NCBI RefSeq assembly: GCF_002575655.3
Contig: NC_053039.3
Location: 222,413,622 to 222,477,621, forward strand
Reading direction: 5' to 3'
From: Aegilops tauschii subsp. strangulata
Lineage: Eukaryota > Streptophyta > Magnoliopsida > Poales > Poaceae
Length of the DNA: 64,000 nt
Below, piece by piece: positions 11,485 to 23,291 of this stretch. Numbering within the stretch: the stretch's first letter is position 1; the number at the start of each line of letters is the position of its first letter. The notes under the pieces are model-generated. The model was not told where the DNA came from. It searched no databases and saw nothing but the letters and a program-made list of their open reading frames with translations. Both the position numbers and the translations under genes were made by a program.

Positions 11485-14400
11485 TGTGACGCCCCCGATT
11501 CAATCGTACACTAATCATGCACTCAAACATGTACGATCAAGATCAGGACGGGAAGATATCACAACACAACTCTAATAACATAAATAAGTCATACAAGCAT
11601 CATAATACAAGCCAGGGGCCTCGAGGGCTCGAATACAAGTGCTCGATCATAGACGGGTCAGCGGAAGCAACAATATCTGAGTACAGACATAACTTAAACA
11701 AGTTTGCCTTAAGAAGGCTAGCACAAACTGGGATACAGATCAAAAGAGGCGCAGGCCTCCTGCCTGGGATCCTCCTAAACTACTCTTGGTCGCCGTCAGC
11801 AGCCTGCACGTAGTAGTAGGCACCTCCGGTGTAGTAGGAGTCGTCTTCGACGGTGGCGTCTGGCTCCTGGGCTCCAGCATCTGGTTGCAACAACCAGGTA
11901 GAAGGGAAAGGAGGAAAAGAGGGAGAAAAGCAACTGTGAGTACTCATCCAAAGTACTCGCAAGCAAGGATCTACACTACATATGCATGGGTATATGTGTA
12001 AAGAGGCAATATGAGTGGACTGAACAGCAGAATGCTAGAATAAGAGGGGGATAGCTAGTCCTGTCGAAGACTACACTTCTGGCAGCCTCCATCTTGGAGC
12101 ATGTAGAAGAGAGTAGATGGTAAGTTCACCAAGTATCATCGCATAGCATAATCCTAACCCAACGATCCTCTCCTCATCGACCTGTGAGAGAGCAACCACC
12201 GGGTGGTATCTGGCACTTGGAAGGGTGTGTTTTATTAAGTATCCGGTTCTAGTTGTCATAAGGTCAAGGTACAACTCCGGGTCGTCCTTTTACCGAGGGA
12301 CATGGCTATTCAAATAGATAAACTTCCCTGCAGGGGTGCACCACATTACCCAACACGCTCGATCCCATTTGGCCGGACACACTTTCCTAGGTCATGCCCG
12401 GCCTCGGAAGATCAACACGTCGCAGCCCTACCTAGGCACAACAGAGAGGTCAGCACGCCGGTCTAAATCCTATGGTGCAGGGGTCTGTGCCTATCGCCAT
12501 TGCACACCTGCACGTTGTGAGGGCGGCCGAAAGCAGACCTAGCCCCCTTAATACAAGCGCAGGCTTATAGTTCAATCCGGCGCGCGCCGCTCAGTCGCTG
12601 ACGTCAATAAGGCTTCGGCTGATACCACGACGTCGAGTGCCCATAACTGTTCCCGCGTAGTTGGTTAGTGTGTATAGGCCAGTGGCCAGACTCAGATCAA
12701 ATACCAAGATCTCGTTAAGCGTGTTATTTTGAAGTAACTGCGAACGCCGACCAGGGCCAGGCCCACCTCTCTCCTAGGTGGTCTCAACCCGTCCTGTCGC
12801 TCCGCCACAGTAACAGTCGGGGGCCATCGGGAACCCAGGCCCACCTCTACCGGGATTGAGCCACCTGCCCCTTCACACCCCATCTCCGAACAGTATCATA
12901 AGTAATGTAACAGTTTAGAGTATATAGCATATGCCTGTGATCATCTCCCGAAGTGATCACGACCCAGTAGTATAGCATGGCAGGCGGACAAGAGTGCAGG
13001 GCCACTGATGCAATACTAGCATCCTATACTAAGCATTTAGGATTGCAGGTAAGGGTAACAACTGTAGAAACAATGACAGGCTATGCAGCAGAATAGGATT
13101 AACCAAAAGCAGTAACATGCTACACTATTCTAATGCAAGCAGTAGAGAGAAGGAATAGGCGATATCTGGTGATCAAAGGGGGGGCTTGCCTGGAAGCTCA
13201 GCCGAGAAGGAGGGGTCGTCAACACCGTAGTCGTACTGGGTAGCAGCGGCGTCGGTCTCGGTGTCTAGCGAGAGAAGAGGGGGAAGAAACAATAAATATA
13301 ATGCAAACATATGCATGACGATGCATGACATGACAACGAGCGGTGCTAGACGTGCCCTAACGCGGTAGGAGGTGATACCGGCGAAGGGGGGAAACATTCG
13401 GGAAAGTATCCCCGGTGTTTCGCGTTTTCGGACAGATGAACCGGAGGGGGAAAGTTGCGAGTTCGATATGCTAGGGATGTGTGGCGGACGAATGGGCTGC
13501 GTATTCGGACTCGTCTCGTCGTTCTGAGCAACTTTCATGTACAAAGTTTTTCCATCCGAGCTACGGTTTATTTTATATTAATTTTAAAAGATTTAATCAT
13601 TTTTAGAATTTATTTAACTATTTTAATCCAACATTATCCAGAATAGTGCTTGCTGACGTCAGCAGTCAACTGTGACCGTTGACCGGTTAAGCTGACGTGT
13701 GGGTCCCACATGTCATAGGCTGAAGACTAACTATTTGTTAACATTTAATTTGCAGGTTAATTAGAGTTAATTAGTTAACTAAACAGTGTCAATTAATTAA
13801 TTCTTTTAATTAACTTTTTTAACAAACGTTCTGGGGCGCGGGGCCTACTTGTCATAGGCCCATGGCCTTAACGGGCGCTGGGTGCACAGGTGTCGGGCAG
13901 CGGGCCAACAGGGGGGAAACGGTGAGGCATCGCCGGCCACCGCAACGGGCGGCCGCAGCCGCCGTGGAAGGAAGGGGGGCCATGGCGCGGACGGCGCAGC
14001 CAGGCAGGGGCATCGGAGACGGCAAGTGGCGCGTGCTGGGCATCGACCCAGTCTGTGTGGGCGAGGCGCCCGGGTGGTGGCCGCTATGACCTGCGATGGG
14101 CAGGGCTGGCGGGGGCGGCCGGGCGTGGATGGCGCCGAGCAGTAGCGGGAGTGGCTGCCGACGGAAGCAGGTGCGATGGTGGCGGCAGTTCACGCGCGGG
14201 CGCGCGCATGTATGTAGGGGGCGCGGGAGGGTTGGCCTGGACGCGTCCCAGGCAGCAGCGACATGCGCGGGGGTAGGACCGGGGCGCAGCAGGGATGTGG
14301 GCACGACGGCCGGAGGTGGAGGGGCGCGCGCGGGCGTGGAGCCGGAGCGCTGTCAGCGAGCGGCTACGGCAGCAGTGAGCGCTAGGCCGCGGGCACGCGC

Positions 14401-15371
14401 GGGCAGCAGGAGTAGCAGCAGCGGAACCGGGGCGCGGCGGCATGGCAGCAGCAGGGCATGGGCGCCCGCCGTCGAGCCGTGGCGCGGGCGCGGTGAGCGC
14501 GTCACGGGAGAGCAAGGGGCGGCCATGCGCGCGAGCAGCGGCGACGCGTGAGTGCGTGCACGTACGTGCGCACGGGGACAGGGAAGAGGAGGAGAGGGGG
14601 GCCTCACGGGGGGATCGTAGGGAAAATGGTAGTGGGGCGCGAGGTGGAGGTCGGAGACGTGGTACGCAGGGGAGGCAGGCCAGTGGGGAGGTCCGGCGAG
14701 GTCCTCGGGCGGCGGCGATGGTTGATCCGGGCGGCGGCGGTGTCGAGCGCCCCGATCCAGTTCTGGATCGGGGGAAGGGGAGGGGAGAGCGACGTGGGGG
14801 AAGTGGGGAGTGGGCTAGGGTTTGACCGGGTGGAGTGGGGGTTATGGGGAGTGGGGGGGGGGGGGTGGCCGGTTGGGCCGGCCTAGTGGGCCGAAGCCCA
14901 ATGGGGTTTTTGCTTTTTGTTTTCTGTTTTTTGTGTTTTCTTTTGTTTACTTATTTTCTTTTCTGTTTTAATTCATTTCAAAACAAAACTAGTTTTAAAA
15001 TACAAGAATTGCATCTAAAAATCCTATTATAATTTAGGCTACTATCACCTTTAGTTTGATAGGCAAATAAGTTAGTCTGTATTTGTTTAATATTGTAAAA
15101 TCATTTAAATATTTGTTTTAGCCACTGTTTTATTTACTAGAGTGCATTTAAACATTTTATTTAAATATGGGTTCTTCACCATAACTACCTATGCAACATT
15201 TGTCACAACCCGAACATTTTAGTTTTAACATTTGAAAACTTTTGTTGTTTGCCTTGATTTTGAATTTGAATTTGAATCGGTTCCTAATCAACGCGAGTTT
15301 AACAATAGTAACTGAGGTGATGTGGCATCATTACGAGGGGGTTTCTGTAGCTTAATTACCCGGGCGTCACA
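11485..15371 (-). repeat. 5' LTR of the LARD-like element
   Basis: This LTR is next to the primer binding site. Relative to 3416-7292 it lacks about 45 bp in the GC-rich part (near 13900). It also has roughly 50 bp near 14000-14050 that the other LTR lacks. The remaining differences are scattered substitutions and a longer G run near 14855. Confidence 0.9.
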
Positions 15372-15376
15372 CCGCG
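15372..15376. repeat. Right CCGCG target-site duplication of the LARD-like element
   Basis: This is the second copy of the 5-bp duplication at 3411-3415, immediately after the LTR end GGGCGTCACA (15371). Confidence 0.9.
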
Positions 15377-15846
15377 CTACCGCGCAGTTTACCGCGCAAG
15401 CTTCCCGCCCGGCCAGTTTGGCCATGCGTCGGCTAGAAAAGGGAAAAATCGTGGGCGTTTATTGGCAAAAAGCTTTGTAAAAACAAAGTATGTGGAATTA
15501 CTTCAGTCGTAAGTTTACCCGTGGGTGATGAGGTCAAAGTTACACAGAAGGGTGATGATGGACACTCGAGTGCGATAATTAATTCTGCGCTTTACACGGC
15601 ACACGGTGGAAGAAACCAACTGTTTGCAATAATGTCGAAGATCGCAGTCGAGTTAGCTATACAGATCGTGTGATGTGAGATCGACAAGGTAAACAGATTC
15701 AAGAATGGTTAATAAAATCTAAGACCATTGCATATTAAGGTCAAAATAGTGCTAGCAATATACGAGTCTCATACGATGCCATTTCAACGATTGGACCACA
15801 AAAGCTCAAAATATTACAAGGTTCAAATTCTAGATTTATATGGCTG
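15377..15846. other. CACTA body between two retrotransposons
   Basis: This is 470 bp of the CACTA that continues the sequence interrupted at 3416. It starts with repeated ACCGCGC steps and a TTCCCGCC motif that lie upstream of the exonuclease copy. It then has CACTA-like motifs (GTGCGATAAT, CACACGGTGG, AACTGTTTGCAATAATG). No ORF is credible. Confidence 0.5.
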
Positions 15847-17371
15847 TGATAACCCACAAGTATATGGGATTAATTGTGGCCTCTTTTGATAAGTAAGAGT
15901 GTCAAACCCAACGAGGAGCTAAAGGTAGAACATATATTCCCTCAAGTTCTATCGACCACCGATACAACTCTATGCACACTTGACGTTTGCTTTACCAGAA
16001 ACAAGTATGAAACTATAATTACTTTTGTAGGTGTGATATGATAGGTTTGCAAGATAATAAAGAGCATGTAAATAAAATCTAGGGGCTTTTTAGATAAAGA
16101 CACAACTAAGTTAGTTTTAGTAGAGAGCTTTTGTCAACAAGAAAGTTATTTGTCCCTAGGCAATCGATAACATGTATCGGTAATCATTCTTGTAACTTTA
16201 TATGAGGGAGAGGCATGAGCTAACCTACTTTCTCTACTTGGATCATATGCACTTATGATTGGAACTCTAGCAAGCATCCGTAACTACTAAAGATCATTAA
16301 GGTCATGAAACCCAACCATAGCATTAAGTATCAAGTCCTCTTTATTCCCATATGTCATACCCCACCTACTCGGGTTTAAGTTTCTGTCACTCTCGCAACC
16401 CACCATAAGCGAACCATGAACATACTGCAACACCCAACAGTAAGGGCCCCTCACGTTTGCACGAGATGGAGGGCACCGTAGGACAGCACCATAAATAAAA
16501 TATACAATCATACCAACCAAGATCACGATTAACCCATAGGACAAAACTGATCTACTCAAACATCATAGGATAACCATAGATCATTGGGAAATAATATATG
16601 GAGTTGAGCACCATGTTTAAGTAGAGATTATAGTGGGGAGAAGAGGTGTTACACCGCTGCATAGAGGGGAAGAGAGTTGGTGATGATGGTAGCAAGATTG
16701 TTGATGTAGATCGCCGTCCCGATCCTTGCCCCGGCGGCACTCCAGCGCCACCGGGAGAGAGGGGGAGAGAGCCCCCCTCCTTCTTCTTCTTCCTTGGCCT
16801 CCCCCTAGATGGGACGAGAGTTCCCCCTCTGGTCCATGGCCTACATGGCTGTGGAGGGGCGGGAGCCCCTCCGAGATTGGATCTCGCTCTCTGTTCTCTT
16901 CTGTTTCGCGCTCCCTAGATCTAGCCGAAAACCGTTTCTTATATTCCCGGAGATCCGTAACTCCGATTGCACTAAGATTTTAACACGATTTTTTCCCGGA
17001 TATAAGCTTCCTTGCGCCCGAAGTAGAGCCCCAACCAACGTACTAGGTGAGCACAACCCACCACGCCACGCCTGGCTCCGGGACTGCGCCCTGGTGGGTT
17101 GTGCCCACCTCGGGCCTCCGTTTGCGGTGATTCCAACTCCCAAAAATCACATATATTCCAAAATAATTCTCCGTGAAATTTTATTGCATTTGGACTTCGT
17201 TTGATATGGATTTTCTGTGATACAAAAAACATGCAAAAAAAGGAACTGGCACTGGGCACTGGATCAATAGGTTAGTCCAATAAATCATATAAAAAGTTGC
17301 CAAAAATATGTGAAAGTTGTATAATATTGGCATGAAACAATCAAAAATATAGATACGACAGAGACGTATCA
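15847..17371 (-). repeat. 3' LTR of the truncated retrotransposon
   Basis: The termini are TGATA (minus-strand start at 17371) and TATCA (end at 15847), a short inverted repeat. The middle (about 16700-17110) is GC-rich, with open frames on both strands that I treat as shadows. Confidence 0.75.
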
Positions 17372-17385
17372 GCATCCCCAAGCTT
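17372..17385 (-). other. Polypurine tract of the truncated retrotransposon
   Basis: The minus strand reads AAGCTTGGGGATGC directly before the LTR start TGATACGTC. Such a tract primes plus-strand DNA synthesis. Near-copies occur at about 19452 and 19508. Confidence 0.65.
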
Positions 17386-19752
17386 AATTCATTCTCGTCC
17401 TCGAGCAGGTAAATGATAAAAAAGATAATTTTTGATGTGGAATGCTACCTAGCAACAACTTGATCATATGTCTAATCATGGCATGAATATTAAGACATAA
17501 GTGATTCAAAGCAATAGTCTATAATTTGACATCAAGACATCAATACTCACGCATCCCAACAAACAATCCTGTCTTTCAAAATATCAACGCTAAAGAAAGC
17601 TATCCCTACAAAATCATATAGTCTTGTCATGCTCTGTCTTCTTAACACAAAGTATTTATCATGCACAACCCCGATGACAAGACGAGCAATTGGTTCATAC
17701 TTTTTAATGCGCTTCATCTTTTTCAACCCTCACGCAATACATGAGCGCAAGCCATGGATATAGCACTATAGGTGGAATGGAGTATGATGATAGGGGTAAA
17801 TATAGAGAAGAGAGAAAAGTAAGGAAGTCTCACATCGACGCGGCTAACCAACGGGCTATGGAGATGCCCATCAATCGATATCAACGTGAGGAGTAGGGAT
17901 TGCCATGCAACGAATGTACTAAGAGCTATAAGTGTATGAAAGCTCAATATGAAAACTAAGTGGGTGTGCATCTAATCCTATAATGAAAAATTCCCACTAG
18001 TTTATGAAAGTGACAACATAGGAGACTCTCCATATGAAAAACATGGTGCTACTTTAAAGCACAAGTGTGGTAAAGGATACTAAATATGCCCCTTCTCTCT
18101 TTGTTTACTTTTTTCTTTTTCTCTCTCATTGTCCAGAGTCTCATCCCAACTTGTGGGGGAATCATAGTCTCCATCATCCTTTCCTCACTGGGGCACTGCT
18201 CTAAAAATGAATAGTGATGATCATCACACTTCTATTTACTTATAACTCAAAAGAAATAAAAACTACAACTCGATACCTATGACAAAGTATGACTCTATAT
18301 GAATGCCTCTGGCATGTACCATGATGTGCAATGATCTAGCATAACATGTATGAGAAATGATGAACGGTGGCTGAGCCACAACTACTATGTCAGCTATATG
18401 ATCATGCAAAGCAATATAATAATGAATGCTCAAGTCATCAAACGGAAGCGGTGGATGTTGCATGCCAATATATCTCGGAATGGCCATGGAAAAGCCATAA
18501 TAGGTAGGTATGGTGGCTGTTTTGAGGAAGATATAATAAGGCTTCTGTGTGATAGAGGGTATCATGTCACGGGGTTTGGATGCACCTGCGAAGTTTGCAC
18601 CATGTCTCGATGTGAGAAAGGGCAATGCACGGTACCGTAGAGGCTAGCAAATTGTGAAAAGGTAAGAGTGTGTATAATACATGGACTCACATTAGTCATA
18701 AAGAACTCATATACTTATTGCAAAAGTTTATTAGCCCTCGAAGCAAAGTACTACGCATGTCCCTAGGGGGATAGATTGGTAGGAAAAGACCATCGCTCGT
18801 CCCCGACCGCCACTCATAAGGAAGACAATCAATAATAAATCATGCTCCAACATCATAACATAACGAGAATCACAAACCTTAACACCAATATTCTTCGGGA
18901 ATCACAAACCTTAACACCAATATTCTTACTAAACACAACCATTTACTAGTATCTCCCACATATTCCATCTCTATATCGCAAAACTATTGCAAGGAATCAA
19001 ACATATCATATTCAGTGATCCATAAGTTTTATGTAGGATTTTATGACTAACCATGCAATTGACCAATTCCTTTTGACTCTCTAAATAGATATAAGTGAAG
19101 CATGAGATTATAATTCTTTCTACAAAATATCATGCTCTAACAAATATAAGTGAAGCTAGAGAGCATTCTTCAAACAACGGTTTTCTATGTGAAGAGAAAC
19201 AGGCAATCCAAACTTCAAATGATATAAGTGAAGCACATGAAGCATTCTATAAAGCCATACTCAAAAGATATAAGTGAAGTGCAATGAGCATTCTATAATT
19301 AAACCATGGACTATCTCATACCAGCATGGTGCATGAAAGAAAAGTGAAAACTAAATACAAAAGAAGCTCCAAGATTTGCACATATCACATGAACGAAACG
19401 AATCCGAAAACATACCAATACTTGTTGAAGAAAGATGGGATGCCTTCCGGGGCATCCCCAAGGTTAGACGCTTGAGTCTCCTTGAATATTTACTTGGGGT
19501 GCCTTGGGCATCCCCAAGCTTGATCTCTTGCCTCTCCTCCTTCTCCTCATATCAAAACCTCCTCGACCTTTCATCACTTCATCCACACAAACCTCAACAG
19601 AAAGTTCGGTAAGATCCGTTAGTATAATAAAGCAAATCACTACTTTAAGTACTATTGCAAACCAATTCATATTTTGTTTTTGCATTGTAGCTACTGCAAT
19701 ATAACTTTTCCATGGCTTATACCACCGATAAAAATCGATATTTTCATCAAAA

Positions 19753-20319
19753 CCTCGTTTCCTTCAACACCCTTGCTCTGAGAACAAAGAACATGAGTAA
19801 TATAATCTCCGGTAAGGTCCCTCGGTAGGAGTTAAAAGTAATTTCTGAGAGATGCAGATATAGGCATTCGACGTGATTGTTATATTGTATGACATTATCC
19901 ACCACTGGGCCTAATCTTATCGGCAAAATAAGAAAACGTGTTAGTGCCTACATGCAGTTTCGAACATTACTACAGGCCTATTGTGTTTGCAGGATTTGTA
20001 AAATGCACTAACATGCCATCTTCGATCTGACATGATTAACATGGGCATTTGATTAGATTCTAGAAAAATGTTGCCTTCTTCACAAGAGGTTGGAGTGGAT
20101 GAAAAGTTCCCTAAGAAAACTAGTACAGATGAATCCAAAGGAGAAATGCTTATTGATTGTAACCATATGGATCAAGCAACCAATATGGGGGGGGTGGAAC
20201 ATGTATGTACTGAAATCCTCCAAAAGAATCATTCAGAAATCGTAGTACATTGTCATTGTATACTTGGAAAAAGGTGTCACAAATTGAACTCCCTTATGGT
20301 TAACATTTAACAGGAAAGG
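19753..20319. other. CACTA body downstream of the F-box copy
   Basis: This is about 570 bp lying 3' of the F-box copy, possibly its last intron and exon. I could not align any part to an FBD domain, and no credible ORF is seen. A run of eight G lies near 20187. Confidence 0.35.
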
Positions 20320-21383
20320 AACATCACCTCGATATATAGCTTCTCCAGGCACGGAAAGCATCTCAGGAAACTAACAACTTGCTCCAGGTTGGGGCCGATA
20401 GGTTCTAGTGCCAAGACCTTCACTGCACAGTTTCGGGGTCAAGCTTGTCGGAATCATTTTCTGAATGACAGACGAACAAACATCTTCAAAATTAGAAATA
20501 ATGTTAATTTGTAGAAGGAGAGGTAGAAGGCGGCTGTTGTACCTGAACGGGTGTGGATCCAATAACAAGTTCAGAGTATTTGTCAGACAAGTAGCCCACC
20601 ACTATCAATTTCGGCGCAGAAATGACATTGATTCTTGTTGGACCTTCTTGATCAACTACAAGTAATCTCTCAAGTGCAGGTGTGTCCTCAATGACCATAC
20701 CGTGGTACACATCTTGTGATGTCTTCCTGCCGCACTAGCAACACACATAAATAGTCCGGAGAGTCATGGAGGTGATGTGGAAGGTACTCAACCCATTGAT
20801 CACCTAAAGATGAAGGTACCCGAGTGCAGTACAGCCATGGAGCAGGCGCTCCATGTCATCGTTTGAGAGGTAGACGACGACGAGCTTGCGGTGCTTCAGT
20901 CGTGGTAGAATAAGAGCGGGCGCGTCTTTAGGGGGATGTCAGTTCCTGAACTTGGCGATGCGCAGCATGGGCGCGAGGCAGATTGCGGACGTTGGTAGCG
21001 ACTGCATATGCCCATCATCAAAAGTGAGCTCCTCAAGCTGATCTAGGGCGGGGGATCGGAACCAGTCGTCAAGCTTGGCTTGGACCTTGCTGTTGGAACG
21101 GAACTTGCCCATTCTAAGGCCTCTGGTTGGGCCAAGGTGACTGCCAAGGATCTTGGAGAACGCATCCAAGCTTTTGCGATAGCCATGGCAGAGGGCTGGA
21201 GTTCCATAGGGGGCGCCACCGCCGGGAAAGGACGGTTGTCCGCGCCTCATATTCGATTGGGAGGAGGGAGATGATGACTGTCAACATATCATCGGGGAGG
21301 CTGCTGATGATGTCTAGGCCTGCTGGAGTCGCTTGTGGTTCTAGCTCGCCCCGCCTCCGCTTGTTGGCAGCCCCGTTCTCCAC
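20320..21383 (-). pseudogene. F-box/LRR (FBD-type) gene copy, degenerate
   Basis: From the ATG at 21383 the product starts with a basic KRRRGELEP leader and then an F-box ([20 protein letters not shown], then [17 protein letters not shown]). F-boxes dock on SKP1 in SCF ubiquitin ligases. After a frameshift near 21190 the frame at 20939-21250 continues with LRR-type text (FRSPALDQLEELTFDDGHMQ, then LAPMLRIAKFRN) to a TGA at 20939-20941. The same frame then goes on with DDMERLLHGCTALGYL. A further exon at about 20710-20500 encodes PALERLLVVDQEGPTRINVI and APKLIVVGYLSDKYSELVIG. Another near 20430-20330 encodes text like VVSFLRCFPCLEKLYIE, typical of the part before an FBD domain. Exon edges were not resolved. 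It is a captured host gene copy broken by at least one stop and one frameshift, so not functional. Confidence 0.75.
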
Positions 21384-21567
21384 CTCCGGAGTCTCCTTGT
21401 CAGCGGCGCTTTCAGATAGAAATCAGAGTACAGGGAATATTTAGTTAAAACAGGGCAATAGAAAAGTATATTAGTAACGAGAAGTTATTAGATAGGAATA
21501 TAGTAAGAAAAGGGAATAACAGTTGGTTGCTTAAATACTACACAATTCATTGATATTGCTGGGTAAG

Positions 21568-21855
21568 TCAACATGCAGATAGTTGAAAAGAAAACTTACT
21601 TCGAACAAAGTCTTGGCGGATGATATCGTCGGGGAAGTTAACATATATCTCATGACCAGGCCCTTTTATGCGCAGTGCAATTCCAGTGCCAGTTTTCAGT
21701 TCATAAAACTTATCAATTTCTTTCCAAAAGCCAGTGCCAAAATAGGAGTCACCACGTTCATCAAGTCTTAAAGTAGCAACAATTGTTAATCCATGGTTTG
21801 TGTGCAGTAAGACATCCCTGCAGTCTTTATTTATGTAAAGGGAAAGATTGTGCAC
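21568..21855 (-). pseudogene. Possible B3-like DNA-binding domain fragment
   Basis: A 95-codon frame reads HTNHGLTIVATLRLDERGDS, FGTGFWKEIDKFYELKTGTG and IALRIKGPGHEIYVNF. The order of a strand, a GW-like turn (GTGFWKEIDKFYEL) and a closing hydrophobic strand resembles the second half of a plant B3 domain. No upstream half is seen. It lies 185 bp upstream of the F-box copy on the same strand and could be a separate captured exon. The assignment is tentative. Confidence 0.4.
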
Positions 21856-22876
21856 TACAGATTTTGTTGCATAGCAAGGGACATGCTACAGAAAATGGTA
21901 GGATTGTTAAAGAAAATATGGTAACATGAAAATATGGGCCCAAATTGAAAGAACTGTTCAGCAGTCAAAATCGAAGGACAAAAATTTATAATTAAACAGA
22001 TAGGGTAAACATGATGACATGAAAATATGAGAGTAATCGAAAGAACAATACATCATTAATATGCCGAATATAGAAACAAGAGGGGGAAAATCCCCTTTGA
22101 CGTATATGGTGCATGTGGCACCTTTTATCCAAATGTAGTAATATTTGGAATATGTTCAGGAAAGTAGGCCATGCCAGCCAATTTAGGGTTAGATTGAACA
22201 TACTGCGCGCATCCTCAAGTCATCTGGTACGGTGAGATGGAATGTCTGGCGGAGGCCGCAAGGTTCTGATGTGTCCGCGCATTGTACACTCTATGAACGG
22301 AAGAAACCCCTCAAATCAGCTTGAATAAAAATGAATTCAAGGTGATTTCAGCTGGGTGATTAAAGGATGCAGATGAACTGGGATAAGAGATGAGATAATA
22401 TCTCATTAAATTAGTTACCTTGTTTTCCATGAGAAAGAACCCTTAGTACGGCAGATTCCCCAACCGAGCGGAGCTGGGTCGACCGCGAGCAGTGTCGAGA
22501 AAATCGATGGAGATAGGTGGCGGCAAGCGGAAGTGGCGAAATGCGGTGGGCTTTGCCGGCAGCCTGGCGGCAGCGGCAGGCATCGAGCTAAGTGTTTACC
22601 GCTGTGATAGACGGTGCCATGCATAGATGCGGAGGAGCTTGTGCAGGTGTGAATGGGGACCGGAGAGGGTGGCGGGCGGGGTGAGGGTTTTTGTGACGTG
22701 GGGATGGTGAGGGTTTTATTTTTTATTTTTTGAATTGGGTGGTGAGGGTTTTCTGTCCCACAAAGAATTTTGGAGGCGACGGTTTGCTAGAGTCAATCGT
22801 GTGTGATTGACGCAACAAGCAAAATGAAAGTCATTGCACACGGTTCCAATTTTGGGAACCATGTGTGATTGACGTA
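21856..22876. other. CACTA body, no gene seen
   Basis: This is about 1 kb with moderately AT-rich sequence, a GC-richer patch at 22430-22690 (possibly a 5' untranslated region of the genes to the left) and CACTA-like repeats at 22790-22875 (GTGTGTGATTGACGCAAC, CACACGGTTCC and a second GTGTGATTGACG). No ORF is convincing. Confidence 0.4.
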
Positions 22877-23110
22877 CTACCTCTGTCCTGGTTTATTGGT
22901 CCCCTTTGTAATTTTTACCAAAATTTGACCAAATATTTAACTAAGGAATGTTTATGCATGTCACCAAAAATTATATCACTGAACACTATGCTCAAATACC
23001 CATCCAACGATATAATTTTTGCTGACCTGCACTAACATTGTGTCAGTTAAACCGTTGGTCAAAATTTAACACAAATTACAAAGGGGACCAATAAACCAAG
23101 ACGGAGGTAG
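22877..23110. mobile_element. Stowaway-like MITE
   Basis: Inverted ends of about 40 bp: the left begins CTACCTCTGTCCTGGTTTAT and the reverse of the right begins CTACCTCCGTCTTGGTTTAT. Both continue TGGTCCCCTTTGTAATTT. The total is 234 bp with no coding capacity. TA precedes the left end. The right flank is AT, so the TA duplication is imperfect or the boundary is two bases off. The CTCCCTCCGT-like ends are those of Tc1/mariner-type Stowaway elements common in grasses. Confidence 0.75.
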
Positions 23111-23291
23111 ATTCTATCAACCGAACTGATTACATCCATATCCCACGGTTAGACATAAGTAAACATAGATTAAACATACTTAGACATAGATAATAAGCAT
23201 ACACGTACACAAGCATAGTTCAACCATAAGTACATAGTTCAATCGTCATTAAGCATACTCAAGCGTACATAGTTCGATCCCACATCTCATC

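Larger units (their letters stand above)
3416..15371 (-). mobile_element. Complete LARD-like LTR retrotransposon without gag-pol
   Basis: Two LTRs of 3,877 and 3,887 bp flank 4,192 bp of internal DNA, with a CCGCG duplication on both sides. Each LTR begins TGTGACGCCC and ends GGGCGTCACA, a perfect 10-bp inverted terminus. The primer binding site for initiator tRNA-Met (TGGTATCAGAGCC on the minus strand, 11469-11481) is next to the right LTR, so the element reads right to left. A purine-rich tract (GTGGAGGAGAAT on the minus strand) abuts the left LTR. The internal part has no recognisable gag, protease, reverse transcriptase or integrase. Very long LTRs around a gene-free core match the LARD class described in Triticeae. 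Over the first 370 bp the LTRs differ by about 5 per cent (hand count), an age in the order of 2 million years at the usual grass rate. The family is not named. Confidence 0.85.
15847..19752 (-). mobile_element. 5'-truncated LTR retrotransposon
   Basis: A 1,525-bp LTR at 15847-17371 starts TGATACGTCTC and ends GGGTTATCA on the minus strand. It is preceded in that sense by the purine-rich tract AAGCTTGGGGATGC, so it is the 3' LTR. The internal DNA runs to about 19752, where similarity to the repeat family as I recall it stops. The 5' LTR and primer binding site are missing. No gag or pol is recognisable. The internal region shows family hallmarks, such as four ATATAAGTGAAG(C/T) repeats between 19090 and 19280. 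The right boundary is approximate. Confidence 0.7.

Noticed and set aside
20068..20310. 80-codon plus-strand ORF opposite the F-box copy
   Set aside because: No recognisable domain; it lies antisense downstream of the F-box copy, with no splice or promoter support.
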